Positions 1 to 9,451 are shown, counted from the first letter of the stretch. The stretch: 64,000 nt of DNA from Paraburkholderia antibiotica (GCF_012927125.1 NZ_JABBFZ010000019.1:62001-126000); one strand, 5' to 3'. Made by a program: numbers and translations. Notes: generated by a model not told the origin, from the letters alone.

Positions 1-231
1 ACCGAAGTTCGCTCGCAAGGATTGTCGGTGTGCTTCAACGGTGCAGTGACCCTGTTCGGCGGCACGACGCCCTTCATCGTGACGTGGTTCGTGTCGCAGA
101 CCGGTAACCAGCTGGTTCCCGGATATTACGCGACCGCCGGCATGCTGTTCAGTCTCGCCTGTGCATTCATGATCGCCCGAAAGCCGGCGTCCTCTCTGGA
201 AGTGGCCGGCGCGCACTCGACGTCCAGCTGA
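1..231 (+). CDS. MFS transporter, C-terminal end (5' truncated by window edge)
   Basis: The frame is open from the first base and ends at a TGA at 229-231, so this is the 3' end of a gene that starts outside the window. The visible 76 residues begin with TEVRSQGLSVCFNGAV and continue with FGGTTPFIVTWFV and a last hydrophobic helix before a short polar tail. That arrangement matches the last two helices of metabolite:H+ symporter (MHS) family members of the major facilitator superfamily, which import small organic acids or related solutes across the inner membrane. It lies 59 bases upstream of a porin on the same strand, so outer- and inner-membrane uptake steps may be co-expressed. The substrate cannot be judged from this fragment. 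Confidence 0.75.
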   Translation, partial: TEVRSQGLSVCFNGAVTLFGGTTPFIVTWFVSQTGNQLVPGYYATAGMLFSLACAFMIARKPASSLEVAGAHSTSS

Positions 232-290
232 ACCGCGCGGATTTCTCATCGCTGCGCAAAACAACACTCCATAATATTTAGGATACCTTC

Positions 291-1388
291 ATGAAACACC
301 TGGCAGCATGCGTCGCGACTACCACTACCGTTACTATCGCCACGTTGCTCGCGTTTGCCGCCAGCGCGGCCCACGCGCAGTCGAGCGTGACCCTGTATGG
401 GGTCGCGGACGCCAGCGTCCGTTACCTGAAGGGCGCCAATGCCGGCAACGACGGCGTCCTGTCCCTGACCAACGGCGCGATTTCCCAAAGCCGTTGGGGT
501 CTCGTCGGCAGCGAGGATCTGGGTCACGGACTATCGGCCATCTTCAGGCTGGAGTCGGGCTTCAGTCTTCCTAACGGTGCGTCGTCGGTATCAGGCGTAC
601 TCTTCAATCGCTACGCTTACGTCGGTCTTGCCAGTGCCACCTATGGCACCCTCACGTTCGGTCAGCAGCAAAATGCTGTCTATCAGAATCTGACAGAAGG
701 CTGGGATCCATTGACCGTCGGCAACTATCTTCAGAACGAATGGCTCCCCATCGCGTTTTCGGGTTTTCTTCGCGGCGAAAACAATACGGCGTTCTACACG
801 TGGCGGCGCGGTCGGCTCGCGATCCGGGGAGCGTATGGCCTGGGTAATCAGGCAGGCGACTTCAGCGCCAACTCGATGAGGTCCGTGTCGGTGACGATCG
901 ACCCCGAGCCGCTGGGCGCGGAGATCGGCTACGTCGACGCGCACGATCTGTCGAATCGGGCACAAACCTCCTACAACGTGCAATTGCGATATCGGGCCTA
1001 TCCAGCCGAAGCGTGGCTCGGCTACTACCACAGCCGCGACGAGACGGGTCGCGTGAACGCGTTTCTGACCGGCACGGCGGCCCCGAACGTCGTCAACCCG
1101 CGCTGGGACAACGCGTATGTAGCGGGGCTCTCGTGGTTCCTCGCGCCCGACTTCAAACTGACCAACGCATTCTATTTCGACCAGTCGAGAAAAACACCGC
1201 CGGGAGCAAGCACGACCGACAGCGGGCATCGCTATGCGCTCGTCGCGCTGGCCGAATACCTGTTGTCAAAGCGGACCACGCTGTATGCGACGGTCGACTA
1301 CAACCGGGTATCGGGTGCGGCTGACGACGAGATGCCGAACCGAAAATACCAGACCGGCGTCAGCGTCGGTCTGCGCAACCGCTTCTGA
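291..1388 (+). CDS. Gram-negative general porin (OmpC/Burkholderia type)
   Basis: The 365-residue product starts with a Sec signal peptide (hydrophobic core about residues 13-28, cleavage expected after AHA at about 29). The mature protein opens with SSVTLYGVADASVRYL, the usual start of the first strand in beta-proteobacterial trimeric porins, and ends in a terminal phenylalanine (GLRNRF), the outer-membrane assembly signal. Length fits the 16-stranded family. Start: ATG at 291 with AGGA about 8 bases upstream. It sits between an MFS importer end and a sulfatase, which suggests solute entry for the same catabolic set. Pore selectivity cannot be read from the sequence. Confidence 0.93.
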   Translation: MKHLAACVATTTTVTIATLLAFAASAAHAQSSVTLYGVADASVRYLKGANAGNDGVLSLTNGAISQSRWGLVGSEDLGHGLSAIFRLESGFSLPNGASSVSGVLFNRYAYVGLASATYGTLTFGQQQNAVYQNLTEGWDPLTVGNYLQNEWLPIAFSGFLRGENNTAFYTWRRGRLAIRGAYGLGNQAGDFSANSMRSVSVTIDPEPLGAEIGYVDAHDLSNRAQTSYNVQLRYRAYPAEAWLGYYHSRDETGRVNAFLTGTAAPNVVNPRWDNAYVAGLSWFLAPDFKLTNAFYFDQSRKTPPGASTTDSGHRYALVALAEYLLSKRTTLYATVDYNRVSGAADDEMPNRKYQTGVSVGLRNRF

Positions 1389-1442
1389 ACGCAGCCTGCG
1401 CCAGCGGGTTCGGGCGTATGGGTGCCCGGACTCGCCGCCGCC

Positions 1443-1496
1443 TTTCCCCTTTCCCCTTTCCCCTTTCCCCTTTCCCCTTTCCCCTTTCCCCTTTCC
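1443..1496. repeat. Heptanucleotide tandem repeat (TTTCCCC)n
   Basis: Seven perfect copies of TTTCCCC (1443-1491) are followed by a partial copy, directly upstream of the sulfatase start at 1515. The unit is 7 bases, not a multiple of 3, so gain or loss of a copy would shift any frame translated through it (a frame is open from GTG 1422 into the sulfatase) and would change promoter-to-start spacing. Confidence 0.95.
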
Positions 1497-1514
1497 GACC
1501 TTGGGACACTTCCA

Positions 1515-3104
1515 ATGCCAGCACAATCGAAACGGCCCAACTTCCTCTTAATCATGACCGATCAGCAACGTGCGGATCATCTGGGCGCGGATGGCAACCC
1601 GATTGTACGAACGCCCAACCTCGACCAGCTTGCCTCGGGGGGATGGCGAGCAGACCGCATGTACGTGGCGACACCGGTATGCATGCCTAATCGCGCGAGC
1701 ATTCTGACCGGTCGCTATCCATCCGCACATGGCGCGCGTCACAACGGCATTGCGTTATCGACCGATGCGACCACCTTCGTCGACATGCTGCGCGTGACCG
1801 GCTATTCGACGGCACTGGTTGGCAAGGCGCACTTTCAAAACATGACCAACCTACCGCCGTCCTGGCCCGTCCGGGCGGAGGATCGGCTCGTCAGAGAAGC
1901 ATTTCGCGCTCCCGCCGGCCGCTATGATCAGGAACTGAAAGAAAAATGGCTGGCCGACGACGCTTTCGAGCTGGACTATCCGTTCTACGGCTTCGAAACA
2001 GTGGATCTCGTCGACGACCATAGCGATGAAGTGCACGGCCACTATCTGCGCTGGCTACGCAGTAATCATCCGCAGGTTGCACAGCTAGCGGGACGTCAGC
2101 AGGCCGTCCCGACGCCGGAGTACGAACTCAGTCGCTTCGGTCAGGCGTGGCGCACGCGGGTACCGGAGGAGCTCTACCCGACAGCCTACATCGCCGATCG
2201 GGCCTGCGCGAAGCTACGTGCTTTCTCGAGTAGTGACCGGCCTTTCTTCCTGCAGGTATCCTTCCCCGACCCGCATCATCCATTCACGCCACCGGGACGC
2301 TACTGGAACATGTACATGCCGGACGACGTGAGCTTGCCCGCCTCATTCCATCACCCGGAGCCCATGCCTCCACACCTGCGCTGGCTGCTCGACCGGCGCG
2401 CAAACGGTAAGGATGCCAAACACACGCCTGCTCTCTTCGCATGCTCGGAACGCGAGGCCCGCGAGGCGATCGCGCTGAACTACGGTTCGATCACCAACAT
2501 AGACGACCGCGTCGGCCAGATCATGGATACGCTTGAGGACGCAAAGCTGCTCGACAATACCGTGGTGATTTTCACGAGCGATCATGGCGATTATCTGGGC
2601 GATCATCGTCTGATGCTGAAGGGGCCAATCCACTATCAGGGATTGATCCGCGTGCCGTTCATCTGGAAAGATCCGGCCGGCGTCGCCGGCGCCCGTTCGA
2701 GCGATGCACTCTTCAGCAGCATCGACATCGCACCTACGATTCTCGATCGTGCCGGCGTGACACGCTTCAATGGCATGCAAGGCGAATGCATGCTGCCCGT
2801 CATGCTCGGCCGCAAGGAATCCGTGCGGGAAAATCTGCTGCTGGAAGAAGAAAATCAGCGTGTCATTCTTGGCTTCCAGGGCCGCACCCGCTGCCGAACG
2901 CTCATGAATCGGCGCTACCGTTTGACCATTTACGACGGCGTGCAATGGGGCGAACTGTATGACCTGCAGGAAGATCCGCTTGAATTTCGCAATTGCTGGG
3001 ATGATTCCGCGTACGCCGGGACACGCGCCGCGATGATGGAATCGCTCACGCGCAGCATGCTCTACCACGTCGATACCAGCCCCTATCCCAGCGCACTGGC
3101 CTGA
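1515..3104 (+). CDS. Type I sulfatase (arylsulfatase/choline-sulfatase-like)
   Basis: A 529-residue sulfate-ester hydrolase of the alkaline phosphatase superfamily. The N-terminus carries the metal-binding NFLLIMTDQQ (D16, Q17). The signature CMPNRASILTGRYP has Cys56 in the C-x-P-x-R context that is converted to formylglycine. TSDHGDYLGDH has the second metal pair (D356, H357). No signal peptide is seen, so it is probably cytoplasmic, as for choline-sulfatase-like enzymes. ATG 1515 is chosen because the family core starts a few residues later; a weak GGGA lies 8 bases upstream. The same frame stays open back to GTG 1422 through the heptamer repeat. Gene order with transporter and porin suggests use of an organic sulfate ester; the ester itself is unknown. 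Confidence 0.88.
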   Translation: MPAQSKRPNFLLIMTDQQRADHLGADGNPIVRTPNLDQLASGGWRADRMYVATPVCMPNRASILTGRYPSAHGARHNGIALSTDATTFVDMLRVTGYSTALVGKAHFQNMTNLPPSWPVRAEDRLVREAFRAPAGRYDQELKEKWLADDAFELDYPFYGFETVDLVDDHSDEVHGHYLRWLRSNHPQVAQLAGRQQAVPTPEYELSRFGQAWRTRVPEELYPTAYIADRACAKLRAFSSSDRPFFLQVSFPDPHHPFTPPGRYWNMYMPDDVSLPASFHHPEPMPPHLRWLLDRRANGKDAKHTPALFACSEREAREAIALNYGSITNIDDRVGQIMDTLEDAKLLDNTVVIFTSDHGDYLGDHRLMLKGPIHYQGLIRVPFIWKDPAGVAGARSSDALFSSIDIAPTILDRAGVTRFNGMQGECMLPVMLGRKESVRENLLLEEENQRVILGFQGRTRCRTLMNRRYRLTIYDGVQWGELYDLQEDPLEFRNCWDDSAYAGTRAAMMESLTRSMLYHVDTSPYPSALA

Positions 3105-3296
3105 TACGAAACACGCGCACCCGGCAAGCGAAAGATGGTCTCGCAGGCGGAGCGTGTTCGACGTATCAGGTCGGGCACGACACATCCGACGATCGGCCGC
3201 TTTCCCGTCAGGACAGTCCAGCGGCATTTCCGGACGACACTTCGGGTGTCGTCACGCCATCCGTTCGAGCATGCACTCGGCGCCAGACGCGAAGCA

Positions 3297-5642
3297 TCAA
3301 AGCTCCAGCACGAGCTTCGTGCCTTTTGCACGCGAGCAGCAGGTCATCATCCGCGTATTGGATTGCCGTTCGCCTCTGGTCAGCACGACGTCGCGATGCT
3401 CGATTTCACCGGCCAGCACACGCACCTCGCACGAGCCGCACAGGCCTTCCTCGCAATCGCTCTGCACGTCGACATTCGCGAGACGCAGCGCGGCAAGCAG
3501 CGTTTGATCGGCGGCCACCGTTACGACGAGCCCGGTGTTCTTCAGCTCGACTTCGAACGCATGCTCCTTGTCCGGATCGAGCGTACGCGTCGTCGATTTG
3601 AAATGCTCGATTTTCAGCGTGTCGTCAGGCCAGTCGACGCACGCCTGTTGCAGCGCGTCGAGCATGCGCGCCGGTCCGCACGCATAGACCTGGGTTCCAT
3701 CGGCTATCCGCAGCGCGCCGAAGTCGTTGCGTGTTCCTTCATCGGAAACGTACACGTGCATACGCTCGCCGTGCAGCGCGGTAAGTTCATCGAGCAATGC
3801 CATCGATGCGCGCGTGCGACCACTGAAATGCACTTCGTAATCGATCCCCAGCACGCGTGCGCGGCGAGCCATCGCGCTGATCGGCGTGATACCGATGCCA
3901 CCCGCGATCAAAATAAGTTTGCCGGCTGTTTCGTCGAGCCGGAAATGATTGCGTGGACCGCGTATGCGCAGCAATGCGCCCGCTTTGGCGTGGTTGTGAA
4001 TCCACTCGGAACCGCCTCGTCCCTGCGATTCCCTGAGCACGGCAATTTCGAACGTACCCACATCGTCCGGGTCGCCGCAAAGCGAGTATTGCCGCGACAT
4101 TCCGCTCTGTCCGCACTCCACGTCGATATGTGAGCCTGCCGTCCAGCGAGGCAGCGGCTGGCCATCGCGTGAGGCGAGCTTCACACGAACGATGTCCGCG
4201 CCCGCATCAGACACCGAGGTGACAACCACAGAACGACTGATTGCCTGTGCGGAAGGCTCGCCGATGCGCACCGCGAACCGGGGTTCGAGCACCGAGGGAT
4301 CGGTACGTTCGGGATTGCACGTCGGATCCCATTCGACCAGCAGATGCTCGGGGCCGCGAAACGACGTGTTCGGTACATAGGTGAAGCGCTGTTCCGCAAG
4401 ACGCATGTGCGGCAGACGCCGTGTGAACTCCTCGAGGAAAATCTGCATTTCCATGCGCGCGAGGTTCTTGCCCATGCACTGATGCGAACCATAGCCGAAG
4501 GTGAGCTGATCGCTCGCATTCTCACGCCTGATGTCCAGCAGATCGGCGTCGGCAAAGTGATGTTCGTCATGATTCGCAGAAGACGTGACGATGAGCAACT
4601 TCGAACCCGCGGCAATGTCGATGCCGCCGATCGTCACGTCCCTGGTCACGAGACGGCGCCATGCGGCAACCGAACCGTTATGCCGCAAACACTCTTCGAC
4701 GGCATTCGGTATCAGGCCCGGATCTTCGCAGATCTCACGCCACACCTGCGGATGCTGAAGCAACAGCTTCATCGCGTTGGCCGTTGCGTTGGCCGTGGTT
4801 TCGTGCGCCGCTACGATGCCCGCCATCATCATCGAATGTAGATAAGAATCGGTGACGACCTCGGGCAATTCCTTCTGTTTGCGAATACCGTATTGCATCC
4901 AGCCCGGACCGTCCGGATCCAGCCTCATCTTGTCCAGTACCTTCCCGGCAAACTGCCAGAAATTGCCGACCGCATGCGCGACTTCGACCTGCTCTTCCGG
5001 TTTCGGCCGTCCCCAGGTGTTGACCGTGTGCGCAATCGAATACTTCCGCAAGGTGTCCATGTCTTCTTCCGGTACGCCCAGAAAATGCAGCGCAACGGTG
5101 AGCGGCACCTCCCACAGCATCTGGTCGACGAGGTCGGCCTTGCCGTCGTCGATGAACCGGTCGACATATTCGCGCGCGAGACGGCGCACCATCGGCTCGT
5201 GATGCGCGAGCGCTTCCGGCGTGAAAGGGTCCATCAGCGCGCGACGGCGCGGCATATGCGCGGGCTCGTCTTCGTTCACCAGCGTGCGGTTCATTGCATA
5301 GCCATATGACGCCAGCACAGCATTGGCCTCGGGGCCAGTCGGCGTGATCTTCTCGAGCGCAATCGACGGGCTGAATGTCAGGTTGTCGCGAAAGATGGCC
5401 TTGATGTCTTCATAGCGAGTCACCACCCAGTAGCCCAGCTTCGGACTATAGAAAACAGGTTCCTCGTTGCGCGCCCAACGCACATATTCCGGCGGATCCT
5501 GCTGGTAACCGTCTTCGAACGGATCGAATTCCGCAGCGCGCGGGCTGACGGGGCAGCCTGTCGGCGTCGTCGGCGTGCCGGTGGCTGCGCTTTGGTGAAA
5601 TGGACACGCCGAAGCGCGATCCGGGTTCAGGGCGTCGCTCAT
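3297..5642 (-). CDS. Self-sufficient cytochrome P450 fused to phthalate-dioxygenase-type reductase (CYP116B-like)
   Basis: The 781-residue protein joins three redox parts. An N-terminal P450 domain (about 40-440) has the heme loop FGYGSHQCMG, with axial Cys389. A reductase then shows the FMN-site RQYS at 517-520 and an NAD(H) loop GGIGITP near 581. The C-terminal plant-type ferredoxin has C730-x4-C735-x2-C738-x29-C768 for a [2Fe-2S] cluster. This order is that of CYP116B/P450-RhF enzymes, which take electrons from NAD(P)H without partners and do hydroxylations and O-/N-dealkylations. Start: ATG at 5642 with AAGGAG 7-12 bases upstream; an open extension to 5720 lacks support. It is divergent from an IclR gene that probably controls it. 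Confidence 0.93.
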   Translation of the reverse strand: MSDALNPDRASACPFHQSAATGTPTTPTGCPVSPRAAEFDPFEDGYQQDPPEYVRWARNEEPVFYSPKLGYWVVTRYEDIKAIFRDNLTFSPSIALEKITPTGPEANAVLASYGYAMNRTLVNEDEPAHMPRRRALMDPFTPEALAHHEPMVRRLAREYVDRFIDDGKADLVDQMLWEVPLTVALHFLGVPEEDMDTLRKYSIAHTVNTWGRPKPEEQVEVAHAVGNFWQFAGKVLDKMRLDPDGPGWMQYGIRKQKELPEVVTDSYLHSMMMAGIVAAHETTANATANAMKLLLQHPQVWREICEDPGLIPNAVEECLRHNGSVAAWRRLVTRDVTIGGIDIAAGSKLLIVTSSANHDEHHFADADLLDIRRENASDQLTFGYGSHQCMGKNLARMEMQIFLEEFTRRLPHMRLAEQRFTYVPNTSFRGPEHLLVEWDPTCNPERTDPSVLEPRFAVRIGEPSAQAISRSVVVTSVSDAGADIVRVKLASRDGQPLPRWTAGSHIDVECGQSGMSRQYSLCGDPDDVGTFEIAVLRESQGRGGSEWIHNHAKAGALLRIRGPRNHFRLDETAGKLILIAGGIGITPISAMARRARVLGIDYEVHFSGRTRASMALLDELTALHGERMHVYVSDEGTRNDFGALRIADGTQVYACGPARMLDALQQACVDWPDDTLKIEHFKSTTRTLDPDKEHAFEVELKNTGLVVTVAADQTLLAALRLANVDVQSDCEEGLCGSCEVRVLAGEIEHRDVVLTRGERQSNTRMMTCCSRAKGTKLVLEL

Positions 5643-5668
5643 GCGTGTCTCCTTGCCGTATCGATTTA

Positions 5669-5694
5669 GCGTAACTATAGTACGCATTGCGTAA
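5669..5694. promoter_or_regulatory. Candidate IclR operator in the P450/IclR divergent region
   Basis: A palindrome TACGCA-T-TGCGTA lies at 5681-5693, and GCGTAA occurs twice at 5669-5674 and 5689-5694, exactly 20 bases (two helical turns) apart. It sits just upstream of the P450 start and between the two divergent genes. Assignment to the IclR protein is inference. Confidence 0.45.
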
Positions 5695-5759
5695 TCACCT
5701 CTACAGGGTAAACGTGGCAAGGCCGACGGCCGTTAGCCGCGCCCCGTTAGAATGAACAG

Positions 5760-6626
5760 ATGAAAAAAGCGCCAGCAATCGAAAAAATCGAAGTCGCAGC
5801 GGCCGCGCCTGAGCGCGAACGTGAGCGCCGTCAGCGTGTGCAGTCGGCGTCGACTGCGATGAACGTACTGAAGAGCCTCGCGACAATCGGCGGACGCGCG
5901 TCGCTCACCGCGCTGGCGTCGCAGGTCGGCGAAAATCCGGCGAAGGTTCACCGCTATCTGGTGAGCCTGATGGAAGAATCGCTGGTGACGCAGGAACCCG
6001 GCACCCAGGAATACCTGCTGGGAAGCGAGTGCATCACCATCGGCCTCGCCGCGATGCGGCTCGCCGACCCGATCCGGCTTGCCGAACAATCACTCGTGCG
6101 TCTGCGGGAAAGCCTCGAAGTCACCTCCTTCATCGCGGTGATGGGCAATCGGGGACCGACGATCGTACGTTTCGAGGAGCCGGGGCTGCCTGTCACGGTC
6201 AACGTGCGGGCCGGCTCGGTCATGTCGCTCTTATGGTCGGCGACGGGCCGGCTCTTTCTCGGGCTGCTCGATGAATCTCGCGTTCGAACGATGGCGGAAG
6301 AAGAGCTGCGGCATTCGCCCGCCGATCTGCTGGCACTCCTCGATCGCAACGATCCCGTCGGCCAGTTGCGGCGCGAGATTCGGGCGGCCGGGTGCGCAAC
6401 GGTCAAGGACACCAATCTGAAAGGAATCAGTGCCGTTGCCGCACCGATTTTCGATTTCAACGGCCGACTCTGTGCAACGCTTACGTCGCTCGGTGCGACG
6501 GGTGGATTCGACTCGTCCGTCGATGGGTTGATTGCGAAAGCGGTGCAGCGGGAAGCGCAAGCTATCAGCACCCGGCTCGGATATCTTCCTGAATCCGGGC
6601 CGACCGACCGGACCAGTTCGGTCTAG
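5760..6626 (+). CDS. IclR-family transcriptional regulator
   Basis: A 288-residue regulator with an N-terminal winged helix-turn-helix (about residues 25-85, including STAMNVLKSLATIGGRASLT and KVHRYLVSLMEESLV) and a C-terminal effector-binding IclR domain (about 95-270, with ISAVAAPIFDFNGRLCATL typical of its ligand pocket). The first 20 residues are charged and Ala-rich and precede the usual start of the fold. It is transcribed away from the CYP116B gene across 117 bases, the classic layout of an IclR regulator and its target. The inducer is unknown, though the P450 substrate or product is the natural guess. Confidence 0.92.
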   Translation: MKKAPAIEKIEVAAAAPERERERRQRVQSASTAMNVLKSLATIGGRASLTALASQVGENPAKVHRYLVSLMEESLVTQEPGTQEYLLGSECITIGLAAMRLADPIRLAEQSLVRLRESLEVTSFIAVMGNRGPTIVRFEEPGLPVTVNVRAGSVMSLLWSATGRLFLGLLDESRVRTMAEEELRHSPADLLALLDRNDPVGQLRREIRAAGCATVKDTNLKGISAVAAPIFDFNGRLCATLTSLGATGGFDSSVDGLIAKAVQREAQAISTRLGYLPESGPTDRTSSV

Positions 6627-6706
6627 TGGAATGAAGACGGGCAAGCGCCGGTCACGACGAGGATGACTGACGTCGCGATGAACCGGCACTGCCGAAACCC
6701 GCAATG

Positions 6707-6735
6707 AAAAAAGCCCCACGGTTACCCGTGGGGCT
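6707..6735 (-). terminator. Rho-independent terminator of the GH28 gene
   Basis: A 10-bp perfect stem (6712-6721 with 6726-6735) with a 4-base loop is followed, read on the minus strand, by a run of six T (A run at 6707-6712 on plus). It lies 52 bases past the stop of the polygalacturonase. Confidence 0.9.
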
Positions 6736-6787
6736 TCGTGGAACCCGCAGCGCATCGCCGCGAGTCCTCTCTTTCACCAAACGCCGC

Positions 6788-9451
6788 TTACTTCACGTTC
6801 GGGAACACCGGCCAGGACGAAGCCTGATCGCACAGCGACAGCTTCGGATTCGCCGCGACGATCGTCGCCGCCGGGTCCGTGTCGCTCGCCGCGCCCGCAT
6901 CGTCGCTGCCGTTGACGGTCAGGTTGAGCGTGTTGGTCGGGCTCGTGTACTTGCCCGCGCCGCTCGACGTGTTCGTCAGGATGCCGCCCGAACCGTGAGC
7001 GAACGACTGACCGATCAGGCTCACGTTCGCGCCGAGGTTCAGCGTTGCATCGGCGCCCTTCGACTGCGACGAGCCATCCGTCGAACCGATGTTCACGACC
7101 GGCTTGCTCAGGTTCGAGATGCCCATCACGACGTCCTTGTCCGCAACCACGTTATCCAGGTTCAGCTGGATCACGCTCTGCGTATTGGCGTAAGCGGTAT
7201 CGGCATGCAGACCGCGGAAGGTCAGATTGCCGCCGCCGTTCTTGCCCGCCGACTTGTTCGCCGGGATGTTCATCATGCGGATGTTGCTCAGGTTGATGTC
7301 GTGGAAGCTCGGGATCAACCAGCCGAGGCCCGTGTACGAAATCGGGTCGGCACTCGGGCCCGTGTAGTACATGTCGAACACGAGGAAGTCCTTCACGCCA
7401 CGCATACATGCGCCGTCGTAGTAGATGTTGCTGACGTCACCGCCGCGCGCCTGGCCGCTCTTGATGCGCAGACCCACAATGCCCATATCCGTCGACGAGT
7501 TGGTGCCGTCGTAGATATTGTCGAAGTAGTTGTCGTAGAAGTGAATGTTTCGGACACCTGCATTCGTCGGGCTGCCGATCGACAGACCGTGGCCGTTGTA
7601 GTTGTGGTTATGCGCAACCGTAATGCCGTAGGTGCGGTTCGACGAAACGTCGCGATTGCCGTCGATGCCCCACACCATCTTCGTCGGATCGGAACCGTTC
7701 TGCGCGCCGTGCGTAGCGCTCGGACGCGGATCCATCAGACCACCCTTGAACGCGACGTTGTCGTCGGACGGGCTCAGGAAGTTGTACACGATCGCGACGT
7801 TCTTCACGTAGCCGTCGAAGTACACCTGGCCCGACGAGGTCGTCTTGCTGCCCGTGCCCAGTGCCGCATGCTCGGGCGCTGCCGCCACGCTCGGGTCGAC
7901 GCCGTCGGTGTTCTTCACGCCGGTCGAGCTCGCGTCGATCGTCGCGCCGGTGTAGAGGTGCGAGTACGAACCGCTAACGCCGTCGAAACCGTCGTTGTTC
8001 ATGCCGACGCTCGCCTGGTTCGCCGCATCCGGCAGCAACGGCGTGATGATCTTGATGCCCCACACGGTCAGGCCGTCCACGCCGTCGGCTTCGACGGTGA
8101 AGAAGGTGCTGTTGCGGAACGTGATCTGGTACAGCGACAGGTTCTTCGACTGCTGCATCCAGAACATCCCCGGGTTGCCCTGGAAGCTGTACGGGCCGCC
8201 GCCGATGTCCTTGTTGCCGTGGTACGAGATGTCCCACCAGCTCGCCGGCACCCAGCGCGCGCAACCGGTCGTGCTGGCGTTACAGCCGCCGCCGGTAACC
8301 GAGTAGCCGCTCGGCACGCTGGTAGCCTGACGGTTCACCACGTAGGTCACGGCCGGCGTGGTGAGTGTCGTCTTGCCCATCGCGGTGACCACGTCGCACG
8401 CGGTGCCTTCCGGCGCGAGCGTGCCCGCGCGGTACGCGGCGATCGTGTTGGTGCAGCTGAACTTCGGCGTCGTCACGCCGGTGATGTTGTTGCCCGAGTA
8501 GGTGAACGCTTCCGTGACGCCGGTGGCCCAGCGGATCATCGGATACTGCGACGACGAGCTGATGAGCGGCATGTAGCCGCGCGCATCGATCGAACCCGTG
8601 CCCATCACCGATGCGTTGACCGTGTGGTTGCCGCGAATCAGCGGGTAGCAGTTCTGCATGCCGCTCGTGCCGGCGATCGTCGCCGTGCCCGCGTTGAGCG
8701 TGCCGCTCGGCGCGGGAAGCCCACTGGGGTTATTGATCGCGGCGCCGCAGGTGATCGCATTCGGGCGGTCTTGCGTGGTCTTGTCGTAGACCACGACATC
8801 GCGGCTCGCGAACAGCGTGACGCCGTCGTCGACCCACAACGTGACACCCGACGGCAGCACCAGCGGACCGCTCAGGAATGCATTGCCCGCGCCGCTGCTG
8901 TTCTTGACGAGACGCACCGCGAACTTGGTCGCCTTGTAGGTGGGATTCGACAGCGTTTCGCCCGATGCACCCGCGATGTTGACGAGCGGGTTATTCGCGG
9001 CCTGCTGCGTAGCGGCCGCCTGCTGGTCGGCCTGCGCGATCTTCGCGCCGACTTCGGCATCGACGGCTGCGCCGCACGCGTCGAGCGCGGCCTGGATACG
9101 CGCCTGGTCGGGGTTGTTCAGCGCGGTGGTCGCGCCGCCGTACGCAGCGGGCGTCGGGTCCGAGCTGAGCGGCAGCGAGCCGTCCGCGTTCTTGATCAGC
9201 GTGTTGCTGGCTTGCAGCGTCGAGCAGACCTGCGTGTCCGCCGGCAGTGACGGCGAGTCGGGCAAGTTGTTGTCGGCCGCATAACGACCCGGCGACCAGG
9301 ACGGCTTTGAGGGCGAGGTCGGGCTGGTCGTGCCGGTGGATGTGGTCGAGCTGCTACTTGAGCCTGCAACGCCATGACCGTCACCGCAACCGGCGACGGT
9401 CAGGACAAACAGGCCAAGAGCCAACAGCTCCCGGACCGAGCGCATCTTCAT
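6788..9451 (-). CDS. Lipoprotein glycoside hydrolase family 28 (polygalacturonase-like)
   Basis: The 887-residue product has a lipoprotein signal peptide (lipobox VAGC, Cys22), then a Ser/Thr/Pro-rich linker to about residue 55. The C-terminal half is a right-handed beta-helix with all four GH28 signatures: NTDG (514-517), DD (563-564), GHG (His621) and RIK (662-664). These supply the catalytic aspartates, histidine and substrate-binding Arg/Lys of enzymes hydrolysing galacturonan in pectin. At almost 900 residues it is about twice the usual size; the extra N-terminal 300 residues have no domain I can name. Start: ATG 9451 with AAGGAG seven bases upstream. It is monocistronic. A role in plant-polymer degradation at the cell surface is likely. 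Confidence 0.85.
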   Translation of the reverse strand: MKMRSVRELLALGLFVLTVAGCGDGHGVAGSSSSSTTSTGTTSPTSPSKPSWSPGRYAADNNLPDSPSLPADTQVCSTLQASNTLIKNADGSLPLSSDPTPAAYGGATTALNNPDQARIQAALDACGAAVDAEVGAKIAQADQQAAATQQAANNPLVNIAGASGETLSNPTYKATKFAVRLVKNSSGAGNAFLSGPLVLPSGVTLWVDDGVTLFASRDVVVYDKTTQDRPNAITCGAAINNPSGLPAPSGTLNAGTATIAGTSGMQNCYPLIRGNHTVNASVMGTGSIDARGYMPLISSSSQYPMIRWATGVTEAFTYSGNNITGVTTPKFSCTNTIAAYRAGTLAPEGTACDVVTAMGKTTLTTPAVTYVVNRQATSVPSGYSVTGGGCNASTTGCARWVPASWWDISYHGNKDIGGGPYSFQGNPGMFWMQQSKNLSLYQITFRNSTFFTVEADGVDGLTVWGIKIITPLLPDAANQASVGMNNDGFDGVSGSYSHLYTGATIDASSTGVKNTDGVDPSVAAAPEHAALGTGSKTTSSGQVYFDGYVKNVAIVYNFLSPSDDNVAFKGGLMDPRPSATHGAQNGSDPTKMVWGIDGNRDVSSNRTYGITVAHNHNYNGHGLSIGSPTNAGVRNIHFYDNYFDNIYDGTNSSTDMGIVGLRIKSGQARGGDVSNIYYDGACMRGVKDFLVFDMYYTGPSADPISYTGLGWLIPSFHDINLSNIRMMNIPANKSAGKNGGGNLTFRGLHADTAYANTQSVIQLNLDNVVADKDVVMGISNLSKPVVNIGSTDGSSQSKGADATLNLGANVSLIGQSFAHGSGGILTNTSSGAGKYTSPTNTLNLTVNGSDDAGAASDTDPAATIVAANPKLSLCDQASSWPVFPNVK

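Noticed and set aside
6704..9250. An 848-codon frame antisense to the GH28 gene
   Set aside because: Runs of Arg/Val/Ala without any domain; the opposite strand has complete GH28 motifs and a terminator.
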